From positions 148,531 through 212,530 of the forward strand of contig NZ_MJAH01000009.1 of the NCBI RefSeq assembly GCF_001746295.1: DNA of 64,000 bases, in the 5' to 3' direction. The stretch comes from Streptomyces sp. LUP47B (GTDB lineage: Bacteria; Actinomycetota; Actinomycetes; Streptomycetales; Streptomycetaceae). Each line of letters starts with the position of its first letter. The stretch's first letter is position 1. Below are positions 31,793 through 40,115 of the stretch, piece by piece. The notes under the pieces were generated by a model. The model was not told the DNA's origin. It ran no database searches and was given only the letters and a program-made list of their open reading frames with translations. A program made the translations under genes and the position numbers.

Positions 31793-32872
31793 TCAGCCCA
31801 CGACCGTCCAGGTGTCCCCACCCGCCAGCAGCGCCCCCAGATCCCCCTTGCCGTTCTGTTCGATCGCCGCGTCCAGCTGGTCCGCCATCTGGGTGTCGTA
31901 CACCGGGCGGTCCACCGATCGGAGGACGCCGATCGGGGTGTGGTGGAGGGTGTCCGGGTCGGCCAGGCGGGACAGGGCGAAGGCGGTCGTCGGGGAGGCG
32001 GAGTGTGCGTCGTGGACGAGGATCTGCGCCTCGTTCGACGGGGTCACCGTGACCACCTTCAGGTCGCCGGTCGCCGTATCCCGCACGACGCCCTTGGAGA
32101 GGTCCGCGCCGAAGCGGATCGGCTTCCCGTGTTCGAGGCGGATCACCGCCTCCTCGGCCTGCTGCTTGTCCTTGAGGGCCTCGAAGGCGCCGTCGTTGAA
32201 GATGTTGCAGTTCTGGTAGATCTCGATCAGCGCGGTGCCCGGATGGGCGGCCGCCTCCCGCAGCACCGAGGTGAGGTGCTTGCGGTCCGAGTCCACCGTC
32301 CGTGCCACGAAGGACGCCTCGGCCCCGATGGCCAGGGACACCGGGTTGAAGGGCGCGTCCAGCGAACCCATCGGCGTCGACTTCGTGATCTTGCCGACCT
32401 CGGAGGTGGGGGAGTACTGGCCCTTGGTCAGGCCGTAGATCCGGTTGTTGAAGAGCAGGATCTTCAGGTTCACGTTCCGGCGCAGGGCGTGGATGAGGTG
32501 GTTGCCGCCGATGGACAGCGCGTCTCCGTCGCCCGTGACCACCCACACCGACAGGTCGCGGCGCGAGGAGGCCAGGCCCGTCGCGATCGCCGGCGCTCGG
32601 CCGTGGATCGAGTGCATGCCGTAGGTGTTCATGTAGTACGGGAACCGCGACGAGCAGCCGATGCCGGAGACGAAGACGATGTTCTCCTTGGCCAGCCCCA
32701 GCTCCGGCATGAATCCCTGGACGGCGGCGAGGATCGCGTAGTCACCGCAGCCGGGGCACCAGCGCACTTCCTGGTCGGACTTGAAGTCCTTCATGCTCTG
32801 GCGGGCCTCGGCCTTGGGGACCAGCGTGAGCGCCTCGATCGTGCCCGTGCCTTCCGTGGACGTCTCAGCCAT
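31793..32872 (-). CDS. korB: 2-oxoacid:ferredoxin oxidoreductase, beta subunit
   Basis: A 359-residue thiamine-diphosphate-binding subunit of the 2-oxoglutarate (or pyruvate) ferredoxin oxidoreductase. VRWCPGCGDYAILAAVQ (Cys39, Cys42) starts the family; VSGIGCSSRFPYY and TGDGDALSIGGNH bind ThDP/Mg with FNNRIYGLTKGQ completing the site. It oxidatively decarboxylates a 2-oxoacid to acyl-CoA and passes electrons to ferredoxin. The 5' end overlaps korA by 8 nt, so the two are made together. Kor-type rather than Por-type is judged from the two-subunit layout. Active only where oxygen-stable forms exist, as in actinobacteria. Confidence 0.94.
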   Translation of the reverse strand: MAETSTEGTGTIEALTLVPKAEARQSMKDFKSDQEVRWCPGCGDYAILAAVQGFMPELGLAKENIVFVSGIGCSSRFPYYMNTYGMHSIHGRAPAIATGLASSRRDLSVWVVTGDGDALSIGGNHLIHALRRNVNLKILLFNNRIYGLTKGQYSPTSEVGKITKSTPMGSLDAPFNPVSLAIGAEASFVARTVDSDRKHLTSVLREAAAHPGTALIEIYQNCNIFNDGAFEALKDKQQAEEAVIRLEHGKPIRFGADLSKGVVRDTATGDLKVVTVTPSNEAQILVHDAHSASPTTAFALSRLADPDTLHHTPIGVLRSVDRPVYDTQMADQLDAAIEQNGKGDLGALLAGGDTWTVVG

Positions 32873-34793
32873 CGATGGCCTCCTTGAGAGCCGTGGCGAG
32901 CTGTTCGGCCTTGAACGGCATGCCGTTGACCTGGTTGTAGCTGTGCGCGTCGACCAGGTACTTCGCCCGGACCAGCGTGGCGAGCTGCCCCAGGTTCATC
33001 TCCGGGATGACGACCTTGTCGTACGCCTTCAGCACCGCGCCCAGGTTGCGCGGGAAGGGGTTGAGGTGGCGCAGGTGGGCCTGCGCGATCGACTCGCCGG
33101 CCGTGCGCAGCCGCCGCACGGCCGCCGTGATCGGCCCGTACGTCGATCCCCAGCCCAGCACCAGCGTGCGCGCCTCGTGCGGATCGTCCACTTCAAGATC
33201 CGGTACGTCGATACCGTCGATCTTGGCCTGGCGGGTGCGGACCATGAAGTCGTGGTTGGCCGGGGCGTAGGAGATGTTGCCCGAGCCGTCCTCCTTCTCG
33301 ATCCCGCCGATGCGGTGTTCGAGACCGGGTGTGCCGGGCACCGCCCACGGGCGGGCGAGGGTCTGCGGGTCGCGCTTGTAGGGCCAGAACACCTCGGTGC
33401 CGTCGTCCAGGGTGTGGTTCGGGCCCTGTGCGAACTGCACGCTCAGGTCCGGGAGTTCGTCGAGTTCCGGGATCCGCCAGGGCTCGGAGCCGTTGGCCAG
33501 GTAGCCGTCCGAGAGCAGCATCACCGGCGTGCGGTAGGTCAGCGCGATCCGGGCCGCCTCCAGAGCGGCGTCGAAGCAGTCGGCCGGGGTGCAGGGGGCG
33601 ACGATCGGCACCGGCGCCTCGCCGTTGCGCCCGAACATCGCCTGCAGCAGGTCCGCCTGCTCGGTCTTGGTCGGCAGACCGGTGGACGGGCCGCCTCTCT
33701 GGATGTCGATGACCAGCAGCGGCAGCTCCAGGGAGACCGCGAGACCGATGGTCTCCGACTTCAGGGCCACGCCCGGCCCGGAGGTCGTCGTCACCGCGAG
33801 TGAGCCGCCGAAGGCCGCGCCCAGGGCCGCGCCGATGCCCGCGATCTCGTCCTCGGCCTGGAAGGTCCGTACGCCGAAGTTCTTGTGCTTGCTCAGCTCG
33901 TGCAGGATGTCCGAGGCCGGCGTGATCGGGTACGAGCCCAGGAACAACGGCAGGTCCGCCTGCCGGGACGCGGCGACCAGCCCGTAGGACAGCGCGAGGT
34001 TCCCGGAGATGTTGCGGTAGGTGCCCACCGGGAAGGCCTTGGTCGCCGGGGCGATCTCGTAGGAGACGGCGAAGTCCTCGGTGGTCTCGCCGAAGTTCCA
34101 GCCCGCCCGGAAGGCGGCCAGGTTCGCCTCGGCGATCTCCGGCTTCCTCGCGAACTTCGTCCGCAGGAACTTCTCCGTGCCCTCGGTGGGCCGGTGGTAC
34201 ATCCACGACAAGAGGCCGAGCGCGAACATGTTCTTGCTGCGCTCGGCCTCCTTGCGACTGAGGTCGAAATCCTTGAGGGCCTCGACGGTCAGCGTGGTCA
34301 GAGGGACCGGATGAAGGCTGTAACCGTCGAGCGATCCATCCTCCAGCGGCGAGGCCGCGTACCCCACTTTCTGCATCGCCCGTTTGGTGAACTCGTCCGT
34401 GTTGACGATGATCTCCGCGCCGCGCGGCAGGTCGGCGATGTTGGCCTTGAGGGCGGCGGGGTTCATTGCCACCAGCACGTTGGGCGCGTCACCCGGCGTG
34501 AGGATGTCGTGGTCGGCGAAGTGCAGCTGGAAGGAGGAGACACCCGGCAGGGTTCCGGCAGGGGCCCGGATCTCGGCGGGGAAGTTGGGAAGGGTGGACA
34601 GGTCGTTGCCGAAGGACGCCGTCTCCGAGGTGAAACGGTCCCCGGTGAGCTGCATCCCGTCACCGGAGTCGCCCGCGAAACGAATGATCACCCGGTCGAG
34701 GCGGCGGACGTCCTTCACGCCGGCCTCTTTGCGCTGCTCTCCTGCGACGGCTTCGTCGGCCTGCTCCGCTGGGCTGCTGACCTGACTGGTCAC
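32865..34793 (-). CDS. korA: 2-oxoacid:ferredoxin oxidoreductase, fused gamma-alpha subunit
   Basis: A 642-residue subunit in which the gamma domain precedes the alpha (pyrimidine-binding) domain. RVIIRFAGDSGDGMQLTGDRF starts the gamma part (about residues 34-54). The alpha part carries FLGSYPITPASDILHELSKH, FQAEDEIAGIGAALGAAFGGSLAVTTTSGPG and the Glu needed to activate ThDP. GTG at 34793 has GGGAGG upstream. The first 30 residues are an unconserved hydrophilic leader. Forms a complex with korB; its ferredoxin partner is not encoded here. The upstream gap (34794-35070) holds the promoter. Confidence 0.95.
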   Translation of the reverse strand: MTSQVSSPAEQADEAVAGEQRKEAGVKDVRRLDRVIIRFAGDSGDGMQLTGDRFTSETASFGNDLSTLPNFPAEIRAPAGTLPGVSSFQLHFADHDILTPGDAPNVLVAMNPAALKANIADLPRGAEIIVNTDEFTKRAMQKVGYAASPLEDGSLDGYSLHPVPLTTLTVEALKDFDLSRKEAERSKNMFALGLLSWMYHRPTEGTEKFLRTKFARKPEIAEANLAAFRAGWNFGETTEDFAVSYEIAPATKAFPVGTYRNISGNLALSYGLVAASRQADLPLFLGSYPITPASDILHELSKHKNFGVRTFQAEDEIAGIGAALGAAFGGSLAVTTTSGPGVALKSETIGLAVSLELPLLVIDIQRGGPSTGLPTKTEQADLLQAMFGRNGEAPVPIVAPCTPADCFDAALEAARIALTYRTPVMLLSDGYLANGSEPWRIPELDELPDLSVQFAQGPNHTLDDGTEVFWPYKRDPQTLARPWAVPGTPGLEHRIGGIEKEDGSGNISYAPANHDFMVRTRQAKIDGIDVPDLEVDDPHEARTLVLGWGSTYGPITAAVRRLRTAGESIAQAHLRHLNPFPRNLGAVLKAYDKVVIPEMNLGQLATLVRAKYLVDAHSYNQVNGMPFKAEQLATALKEAIDG

Positions 34794-35049
34794 TGAACTG
34801 GACCTCCCTCTGGGCGGCTGTTCGGGAGCGGCCTTCCCGCAGGCCTTCCCAGGATCAACCCTACGACCGCAGGGGTCGCCTTCCCTCGGCCATCCGCATG
34901 ATGGATGAGCTTTTGAGACGGTACGACGCCCTGAATTGTCATGATTTACTCGCCCCCCCCCGGCGCTCTCCTTGAAGACGCTCCCTCATCGTTCCTCGGT
35001 TCTCGGTCCCGGGCGGCCCTGTATCCCGCTGACTGGCCGCCACCCCGAT

Positions 35050-35068
35050 ATCTGACACGGTGTCAGAT
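35050..35068. promoter_or_regulatory. 19-bp palindrome near response-regulator stop / korA upstream region
   Basis: ATCTGACAC-G-GTGTCAGAT is an exact palindrome with a single central base. It lies 2 nt beyond the stop codon of the response-regulator gene and 257 nt before korA. The odd centre and TGACAC half-sites look more like an operator than a terminator. Confidence 0.45.
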
Positions 35069-35070
35069 CG

Positions 35071-35730
35071 TCAGGTGTTCAGGTAGGTCAGCACCGCCAG
35101 CACCCGCCGGTGGTCTCCGTCGCTCGGGGACAGTCCGAGTTTCAGGAAGATGTTGCTGACATGCTTCTCCACGGCCCCGTCGCTCACGACGAGCTGCCGC
35201 GCGATCGCCGAGTTGGTGCGCCCCTCGGCCATGAGCCCCAGGACTTCCCGTTCCCGGGGGGTGAGATTGGCGAGCACGTCCTGCTTACGGCTGCGTCCCA
35301 GCAGCTGAGCGACCACCTCGGGGTCGAGGGCGGTACCTCCCTCGGCCACCCGCACCACCGCGTCCACGAACTCACGCACCTCCGCGACCCGGTCCTTGAG
35401 CAGATACCCCACCCCGCGACTGGACCCGGCCAGCAGCTCGGTGGCGTACCGCTCCTCCACGTACTGCGACAGTACGAGTACCCCGAGACCGGGATGTGCC
35501 TTGCGCAGTTGTACGGCGGCTCGCACGCCTTCGTCCGTGTGCGTCGGAGGCATCCGCACATCGGCGACGACGACGTCGGGCAGCTCGCCCTGAGCGTCCA
35601 GCTCACCGATGGTCTTGATCAACGCCTCCCCGTCGCCCACACCGGCCACGACGTCGTGCCCGCGGTCCGTCAGCAACCGGGTCAGGCCCTCCCTCAGCAG
35701 CACTGAATCCTCGGCGATGACCACCCGCAC
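35071..35730 (-). CDS. NarL/LuxR-type two-component response regulator
   Basis: A 219-residue regulator. The receiver domain has the acidic pair Glu7-Asp8 and phosphoacceptor Asp57 (VVVADVRMPP), with the switch Ser (VLSQYV) and Lys (LLKDRV). The LuxR/NarL helix-turn-helix is LTPREREVLGLMAEGRTNSAIARQLVVSDGAVEKHVSNIFLKL. The start chosen is GTG at 35730 with GGAGG 5 nt upstream; in-frame starts at 35742 and 35775 are possible. It lies downstream of two histidine-kinase genes on the same strand, so one or both kinases should phosphorylate it. Confidence 0.92.
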   Translation of the reverse strand: MRVVIAEDSVLLREGLTRLLTDRGHDVVAGVGDGEALIKTIGELDAQGELPDVVVADVRMPPTHTDEGVRAAVQLRKAHPGLGVLVLSQYVEERYATELLAGSSRGVGYLLKDRVAEVREFVDAVVRVAEGGTALDPEVVAQLLGRSRKQDVLANLTPREREVLGLMAEGRTNSAIARQLVVSDGAVEKHVSNIFLKLGLSPSDGDHRRVLAVLTYLNT

Positions 35731-36096
35731 CCTGTCCTCCACGACTCTCGGCCCCCCAGCCCACTCCCTGTCCACCCGCTGGACAAGTCCAGCATTCCAG
35801 CATTCGGATCCGGGCGGGCGCGGGCAACGGGATTAGGGCCCAGGAATACGAACAAGGACCCGATAACACGGGGTCACGCCCGAAATCCGGCCATCTTCGC
35901 CAGGGGGTTCGCCGGGGGCCGAGAGATGCCCGTCCTTTGCGGAGGCCGGGTGTGTGTGGGGGGAAGTCCCGCGACGGGTCGGGGCGGGGTCGCGCTGGAG
36001 GGGGGAGGGTGCAGCCCGGTGGGCAAGAGGGCCGCGCCGCTCGGCGGTGTCCCCGCGGGGTCCAAGGGGCGGCAGGCCCTGGGGAGGGGAACGAGT

Positions 36097-36133
36097 GAGG
36101 GCGGCGGGGGCGAAAACAACCCCCACCGCCCTC
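36097..36133 (-). terminator. 14-bp GC-rich hairpin after sensor kinase 1
   Basis: The stem 36097-36110 (GAGGGCGGCGGGGG) pairs with 36120-36133 (CCCCCACCGCCCTC, one wobble) around a 9-nt loop, 14 nt beyond the kinase stop at 36148. The 417-nt gap 35731-36147 otherwise holds no gene I can support. Confidence 0.75.
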
Positions 36134-36147
36134 TCACGCCGTACCCG

Positions 36148-37491
36148 TCACACGCCTTCGCCCCGCCACGGCAACTCCGCCGTCACCCGGGTGGGCCCAC
36201 CGACCGGCGAATCCACCACCAGGATCCCGTCCACCGCGTCCAGCCGCTCCGCCAACCCCGCAAGACCGGACCCGGAGGACACATCGGCCCCACCCACCCC
36301 GTTGTCCACGACCTGCAGCATCAACCGGTTCTCCACCTGCCACACATCCACCGCGGCGAGCGTCGCCCGAGAGTGCTTGCTGATGTTCTGCAGCAGCTCC
36401 GACACCGTGAAGTACGCGATCCCCTCGATCGCCGGCGCGGGCCGGGCCGGCAGATCCACCTCCACCTGCACCGGCACCGTGCACCGGGAAGCCACGGCAG
36501 ACAGCGCCGCGTCCAGCCCCCGGTCGGTCAGCACCGCCGGATGAATCCCGCGCGCCAGATCCCGCAGCTCCTGAAGCGCCGTCTTCACCTCTCCGTGCGC
36601 CTCGTCCACCATCCGCGCCGCCGCGGCGGGATCCTCCGTGAGCTTCTCCTTCGCCAGCCCCAGATCCATGGCCAGCGCCACCAGCCGAGCCTGCGCACCG
36701 TCGTGCAGATCCCGCTCGATCCGACGCAGGTCCGCGGCCGCCGTGTCCACCACGACCCCCCGGTCGGACTCCAGCTCCACCACCCGCGCCGACAGCCGGG
36801 TCGGCCCGAGCAGCCCCTGCACCATCACCCGGTCCACCATCGTCAGCGCCCGCACGATCCACGGCGTGGCCAGCGTGAACAACAGTCCCACCAGCGCGGT
36901 CACACCGATCTCGAACGGGTTGTCCAGGTAGATGTGGTGGCTCTGGTCGCCGTAGAGCTGAAGCCCGTCCTGACCGACGTACGCCGGGAAGACCCAGAAC
37001 CACAGCGGATACGTCAGCAGCGCCCAGCCGTACACCCAGAAGTTCACCGCGACGACGAACGAGAACGTCGCCCACGGCAGGTGCAGCACCGAGTACAGCA
37101 GCGTCCGCCACGACGTCCCGCTCTTGAGCACCGCCCCCATCCACGCCATGAACCCGGACTTGCGCATCCTGAGCGGCTCCGGATCCCCGACCTCCAGACC
37201 CAGCAGCCCCCTGGCCCGCGCCCGTTCCAGCGCGCCGAGCCCACGGCATCCGGCGAGCCCGGCCGCGAAGACCGGAATCCCCAGGAAGGTCACGAGCAGA
37301 CCCGCGCCCAGCGAGATCATCGTGACGGCGTACGTGAACATCACGATGCTGATCGGCAGGCTCAGCAGCACATAGCCGAACTCCCGCCAGGTCCGTCCCT
37401 CGAACGGCGCCCGCAGCCCGGCCGGCACCCGGTGCCGCCGTACCGTCTCGGGGAACCCGAGCCCACTGTCGTACCCGTAGTCCGTGGCCAT
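36148..37491 (-). CDS. sensor histidine kinase 1 (NarL-type, sensor_2/HisKA_3)
   Basis: A 447-residue membrane kinase. Four to five hydrophobic segments, including FGYVLLSLPISIVMFTYAVTM and FVVAVNFWVYGWALLTYPLWFWVF, form the input domain. Dimerisation and phosphoacceptor follow (DLRRIERDLHDGAQARLVALAMDLGLAKEKL, His near residue 275). The ATPase domain has the N-box SELLQNISKHS and G-boxes VDNGVGG and GSGLAGLAERL. No large outside loop, so it likely senses a membrane-internal cue. It is about half identical to kinase 2 immediately upstream, and a hairpin separates it from the response regulator. Confidence 0.94.
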   Translation of the reverse strand: MATDYGYDSGLGFPETVRRHRVPAGLRAPFEGRTWREFGYVLLSLPISIVMFTYAVTMISLGAGLLVTFLGIPVFAAGLAGCRGLGALERARARGLLGLEVGDPEPLRMRKSGFMAWMGAVLKSGTSWRTLLYSVLHLPWATFSFVVAVNFWVYGWALLTYPLWFWVFPAYVGQDGLQLYGDQSHHIYLDNPFEIGVTALVGLLFTLATPWIVRALTMVDRVMVQGLLGPTRLSARVVELESDRGVVVDTAAADLRRIERDLHDGAQARLVALAMDLGLAKEKLTEDPAAAARMVDEAHGEVKTALQELRDLARGIHPAVLTDRGLDAALSAVASRCTVPVQVEVDLPARPAPAIEGIAYFTVSELLQNISKHSRATLAAVDVWQVENRLMLQVVDNGVGGADVSSGSGLAGLAERLDAVDGILVVDSPVGGPTRVTAELPWRGEGV

Positions 37492-37603
37492 CGACGTCGT
37501 CCTTCGTCTCTCGTCCCGCGCCTGTCGTGTCGTATCTCCACCCTGCTGGGCCGCAGCTCAACGGACCATGGAGTCCGTCGGCCTCTTGAAAGGGGGGTTT
37601 TCC

Positions 37604-38827
37604 CTACCCCTTCTCCAGGCCGCGGTCCCGCCACGGCAGCTCCGCAGTGACGACCGTCGGCCCGCCCGGCGGCGAGTCGATGACGAACAGCCCGTCGACC
37701 GCGTCCAGGCGCTCCGCGAGCCCCTGCATGCCGGTGCCCCCGTCGAGCCGGGCCCCGCCGCGGCCGTCGTCCCACACCTGGATGAGCAGCCGGTTCTCCG
37801 AGCGCCACACGTCCACCGACGCCGACCGGGCCCCACTGTGCTTGCTGACGTTCTGGAGCAGCTCGGAGACCGTGAAGTAGGCGATCCCCTCGATCGCCTG
37901 CACCGGGCGCGCGTCGAGGTCGGCGGTCACCTTCACCGGGACCGTGCAGCGCGAGGCGACGCTCGACAGCGCCGCGTCGAGGCCTCGGTCGGTCAGTACG
38001 GCCGGATGGATGCCCCGCGCGAGATCCCGCAGCTCCTGAAGCGCCAGCTTCACCTCGCCGTGCGCCTCCTCGACCATCGCCTGCGCGTACTCGGGGTCCT
38101 CCAGGAGCTTCTCCTTCGCGAGGCCGAGGCCCATGGCCAGGTTGACCAGCCGGGCCTGCGCCCCGTCGTGCAGATCCCGCTCGATGCGCCGCAGGTCGGA
38201 CGCGGCCGCGTCCACCACGACCCCCCGGTCCGACTCCAGTTCGGCGATACGGCGTTCCAGCTCGTCGGAGGGCGACAGCAGACCGCGCACCATCGCCCGG
38301 TCCACGTTGGCGAGCCCCCGCGCGATGAACGGCAGGACCGGCCACAGCACGAACAACGAGGTCAGCGTGATGGTGAAGGTGAGCACCCCCCAGGGCAGCC
38401 GGATGAAGTCGTACAGCACCGTCCGCCAGCCCACGGGGTCCTTCACCCCCATCCACAGCTGGGCGAAGAAGCCGTTGCCGCCGTTCCTGGTGCGCCACGG
38501 CAGGCGGCTCGGTTCGTCCACCCGCACCCCGAGCAGGGCCCGGGCCCGCGCCCGCTCGAGCTTGCCCAGCTGCCGCGCGCCCAGCAGACCCGCCGCGAGC
38601 AGCGGGAATCCGATCACCGTGACGGTCAGCCAGAAACCGGTGAACAGCACCGTCACGACGTAGGTGAAGCCGAGGATCGACACCGGAAGGTTCGCCAGGA
38701 GATGCGCGATCTCCTTCCAGGTGTGCACGTCGTAGGCGAAACGGGCCGGCGGCGGCCGGCCGTCGTCGGTTCCGCCGTGTCTGCCGGTGGTCACGGCGCG
38801 GCTCGGGGACGAATGGCGTTCGGTCAT
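37604..38827 (-). CDS. sensor histidine kinase 2, paralogue of kinase 1
   Basis: A 407-residue kinase with the same plan as kinase 1: hydrophobic N-terminal domain (LLANLPVSILGFTYVVTVLF, LTFTITLTSLFVLWPVLPFIA), phosphoacceptor RRIERDLHDGAQARLVNLAMGLGLAKEKL and ATPase motifs SELLQNVSKHS, WDDGRGG, GTGMQGLAERL. The ~40-residue linker that differs holds HIYLDNPF-type residues only in kinase 1. The start is ATG at 38827; no strong Shine-Dalgarno, and the frame is open to 39076. It reads towards kinase 1 and is divergent from nuoA. Confidence 0.93.
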   Translation of the reverse strand: MTERHSSPSRAVTTGRHGGTDDGRPPPARFAYDVHTWKEIAHLLANLPVSILGFTYVVTVLFTGFWLTVTVIGFPLLAAGLLGARQLGKLERARARALLGVRVDEPSRLPWRTRNGGNGFFAQLWMGVKDPVGWRTVLYDFIRLPWGVLTFTITLTSLFVLWPVLPFIARGLANVDRAMVRGLLSPSDELERRIAELESDRGVVVDAAASDLRRIERDLHDGAQARLVNLAMGLGLAKEKLLEDPEYAQAMVEEAHGEVKLALQELRDLARGIHPAVLTDRGLDAALSSVASRCTVPVKVTADLDARPVQAIEGIAYFTVSELLQNVSKHSGARSASVDVWRSENRLLIQVWDDGRGGARLDGGTGMQGLAERLDAVDGLFVIDSPPGGPTVVTAELPWRDRGLEKG

Positions 38828-38940
38828 ATGGGTTAGCGTGCCGCCCCGCACCGCCGTGCGCCATGAGGCGTACCGCCGCGGCTTACGGGGGAAAACCCCA
38901 CCCCGGCCTTTCGGACGGCTTTCCTGGGGTGACGGGCTGC

Positions 38941-38968
38941 TTACCGTCTCTTTATCAGGGCCTAGACT
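38941..38968 (+). promoter_or_regulatory. candidate nuoA operon promoter
   Basis: TTACCG (38941-38946) and TAGACT (38963-38968) spaced by 16 nt fit a vegetative sigma promoter, about 80 nt upstream of the nuoA GTG. It precedes the inverted repeat at 38991-39014. Confidence 0.45.
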
Positions 38969-38990
38969 CCCGTGCGTACAGATCGTCGAA

Positions 38991-39025
38991 CAGTGGTGTT
39001 CAGCGTGACCACTGTGTTCAGCGTG
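38991..39025. promoter_or_regulatory. inverted and direct repeats in the nuoA leader
   Basis: CAGTGGT (38991-38997) and ACCACTG (39008-39014) form a 7-bp inverted repeat with a 10-nt spacer. GTGTTCAGCGTG occurs twice, 38996-39007 and 39014-39025, 18 nt apart. Both lie between the predicted promoter and the GTG start at 39049, a place for a regulator or leader-RNA structure. Confidence 0.5.
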
Positions 39026-39048
39026 CTCACAGGGAGTGAGGGGCGGAC

Positions 39049-39471
39049 GTGCCGGAACCGACCGTCGTCGATGCAACCGTCGTCGATCCGACCGTCGTCG
39101 CGGCGGACTACTTCCAGTCGTACTCGGTCGTCGGACTGCTCGCCGTCGTCGGCGTGCTGTTCGTCGCGGTCGCCTTCGGCGCCGGCCGTCTGCTGCGACC
39201 CGTGGTGCCCACCCCGGAGAAGCTCCTGACGTACGAGTGCGGAGTCGACCCCGTCGGTGAGGGCTGGGCCCACACCCAGGTCCGCTACTACGTCTACGCC
39301 TTCCTCTACGTCATCTTCGCCGTCGACTCGATCTTCCTGTTCCCGTGGGCGACGGTCTTCGCGGCACCCGGCTACGGCGCGACGACCCTCGTCGAGATGT
39401 TCATCTTCCTCGGCTTCCTCGCCGTGGGACTGCTGTACGCGTACAAGAAGGGTGTCCTGACATGGACGTGA
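39049..39471 (+). CDS. nuoA: NADH-quinone oxidoreductase subunit A (second cluster)
   Basis: A 140-residue three-helix membrane subunit that lies at the hydrophilic-membrane arm junction of complex I. Residues 1-20 are an unusual Val/Thr/Asp/Pro-rich lead. Motifs are LTYECGVDPVGEGWAHTQVRYYVYAFLYVIFAVDSIFLFPW, which include the TMH1-2 loop that closes on quinone in other complexes. GTG at 39049. It overlaps nuoB by 10 nt. It is part of a ten-gene cluster without nuoD to nuoG, unlike the full fourteen-gene operon typical for Streptomyces elsewhere. Confidence 0.95.
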   Translation: MPEPTVVDATVVDPTVVAADYFQSYSVVGLLAVVGVLFVAVAFGAGRLLRPVVPTPEKLLTYECGVDPVGEGWAHTQVRYYVYAFLYVIFAVDSIFLFPWATVFAAPGYGATTLVEMFIFLGFLAVGLLYAYKKGVLTWT

Positions 39472-40115
39472 ACCCTGCGGTCGACTCCGCTGCCACGGAG
39501 CCCGTTCTGCTCCCGGAGCCGAAACGGCTGGGCGCCCTCGCCCGCCTGGCCCCCGAGCCGATGAAGGTGATCCTCAACTGGGGCCGCCGGTACTCCCTCT
39601 GGGTCTTCAACTTCGGTCTCGCCTGCTGCGCCATCGAGTTCATCGCCGCGTCGATGGCCCGCCACGACTTCATCCGCCTCGGCGTCATCCCCTTCGCACC
39701 GGGCCCGCGCCAGGCCGACCTGATGGTCGTCTCCGGCACGGTCACGGACAAGATGGCACCGGCGGTGAAGCGTCTGTACGAGCAGATGCCCGAGCCCAAG
39801 TACGTCATCTCCTTCGGCGCCTGTTCCAACTGCGGCGGCCCGTACTGGGACTCGTACTCCGTGACGAAGGGCGTCGACCAGATCATCCCCGTCGACGTCT
39901 ACGTCCCCGGCTGCCCGCCCCGCCCCGAGGCCCTGCTCCAGGGAATCCTGAAGCTCCAGGAGAAGATCGCCCGGGAGTCGCTGGAGGAGCGGTACGGGGC
40001 GTCGGCGGGGCGTCCGACGACGGCGGGTCCGTCGGCGGCTGTGCTGCAGAGCGGGTTGGTGAAGCCGCCTGCGCCGACTTCGACTTCGACTTCGGGTGAG
40101 GGGGAGTCACGGTGA
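39462..40115 (+). CDS. nuoB: NADH-quinone oxidoreductase subunit B (second cluster)
   Basis: A 217-residue iron-sulfur subunit that holds cluster N2, the last electron carrier before quinone. The four cysteine ligands are visible: the double Cys55-Cys56 in FGLACCAIEF, GACSNCGGPYWDSY and VYVPGCPPRPEALLQG. The C-terminal 45 residues (ASAGRPTTAGPSAAVLQSGLVKPPAPTSTSTSGEGESR) are a low-complexity tail absent from most NuoB. ATG overlaps the nuoA end. Its cysteine set argues that this subunit is still competent. Confidence 0.95.
   Translation: MDVNPAVDSAATEPVLLPEPKRLGALARLAPEPMKVILNWGRRYSLWVFNFGLACCAIEFIAASMARHDFIRLGVIPFAPGPRQADLMVVSGTVTDKMAPAVKRLYEQMPEPKYVISFGACSNCGGPYWDSYSVTKGVDQIIPVDVYVPGCPPRPEALLQGILKLQEKIARESLEERYGASAGRPTTAGPSAAVLQSGLVKPPAPTSTSTSGEGESR

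Noticed and set aside
35833..36126. 97-codon frame between response regulator and kinase 1
   Set aside because: Overlaps the kinase terminator hairpin, Pro/Arg-rich, no Shine-Dalgarno and no recognisable family.
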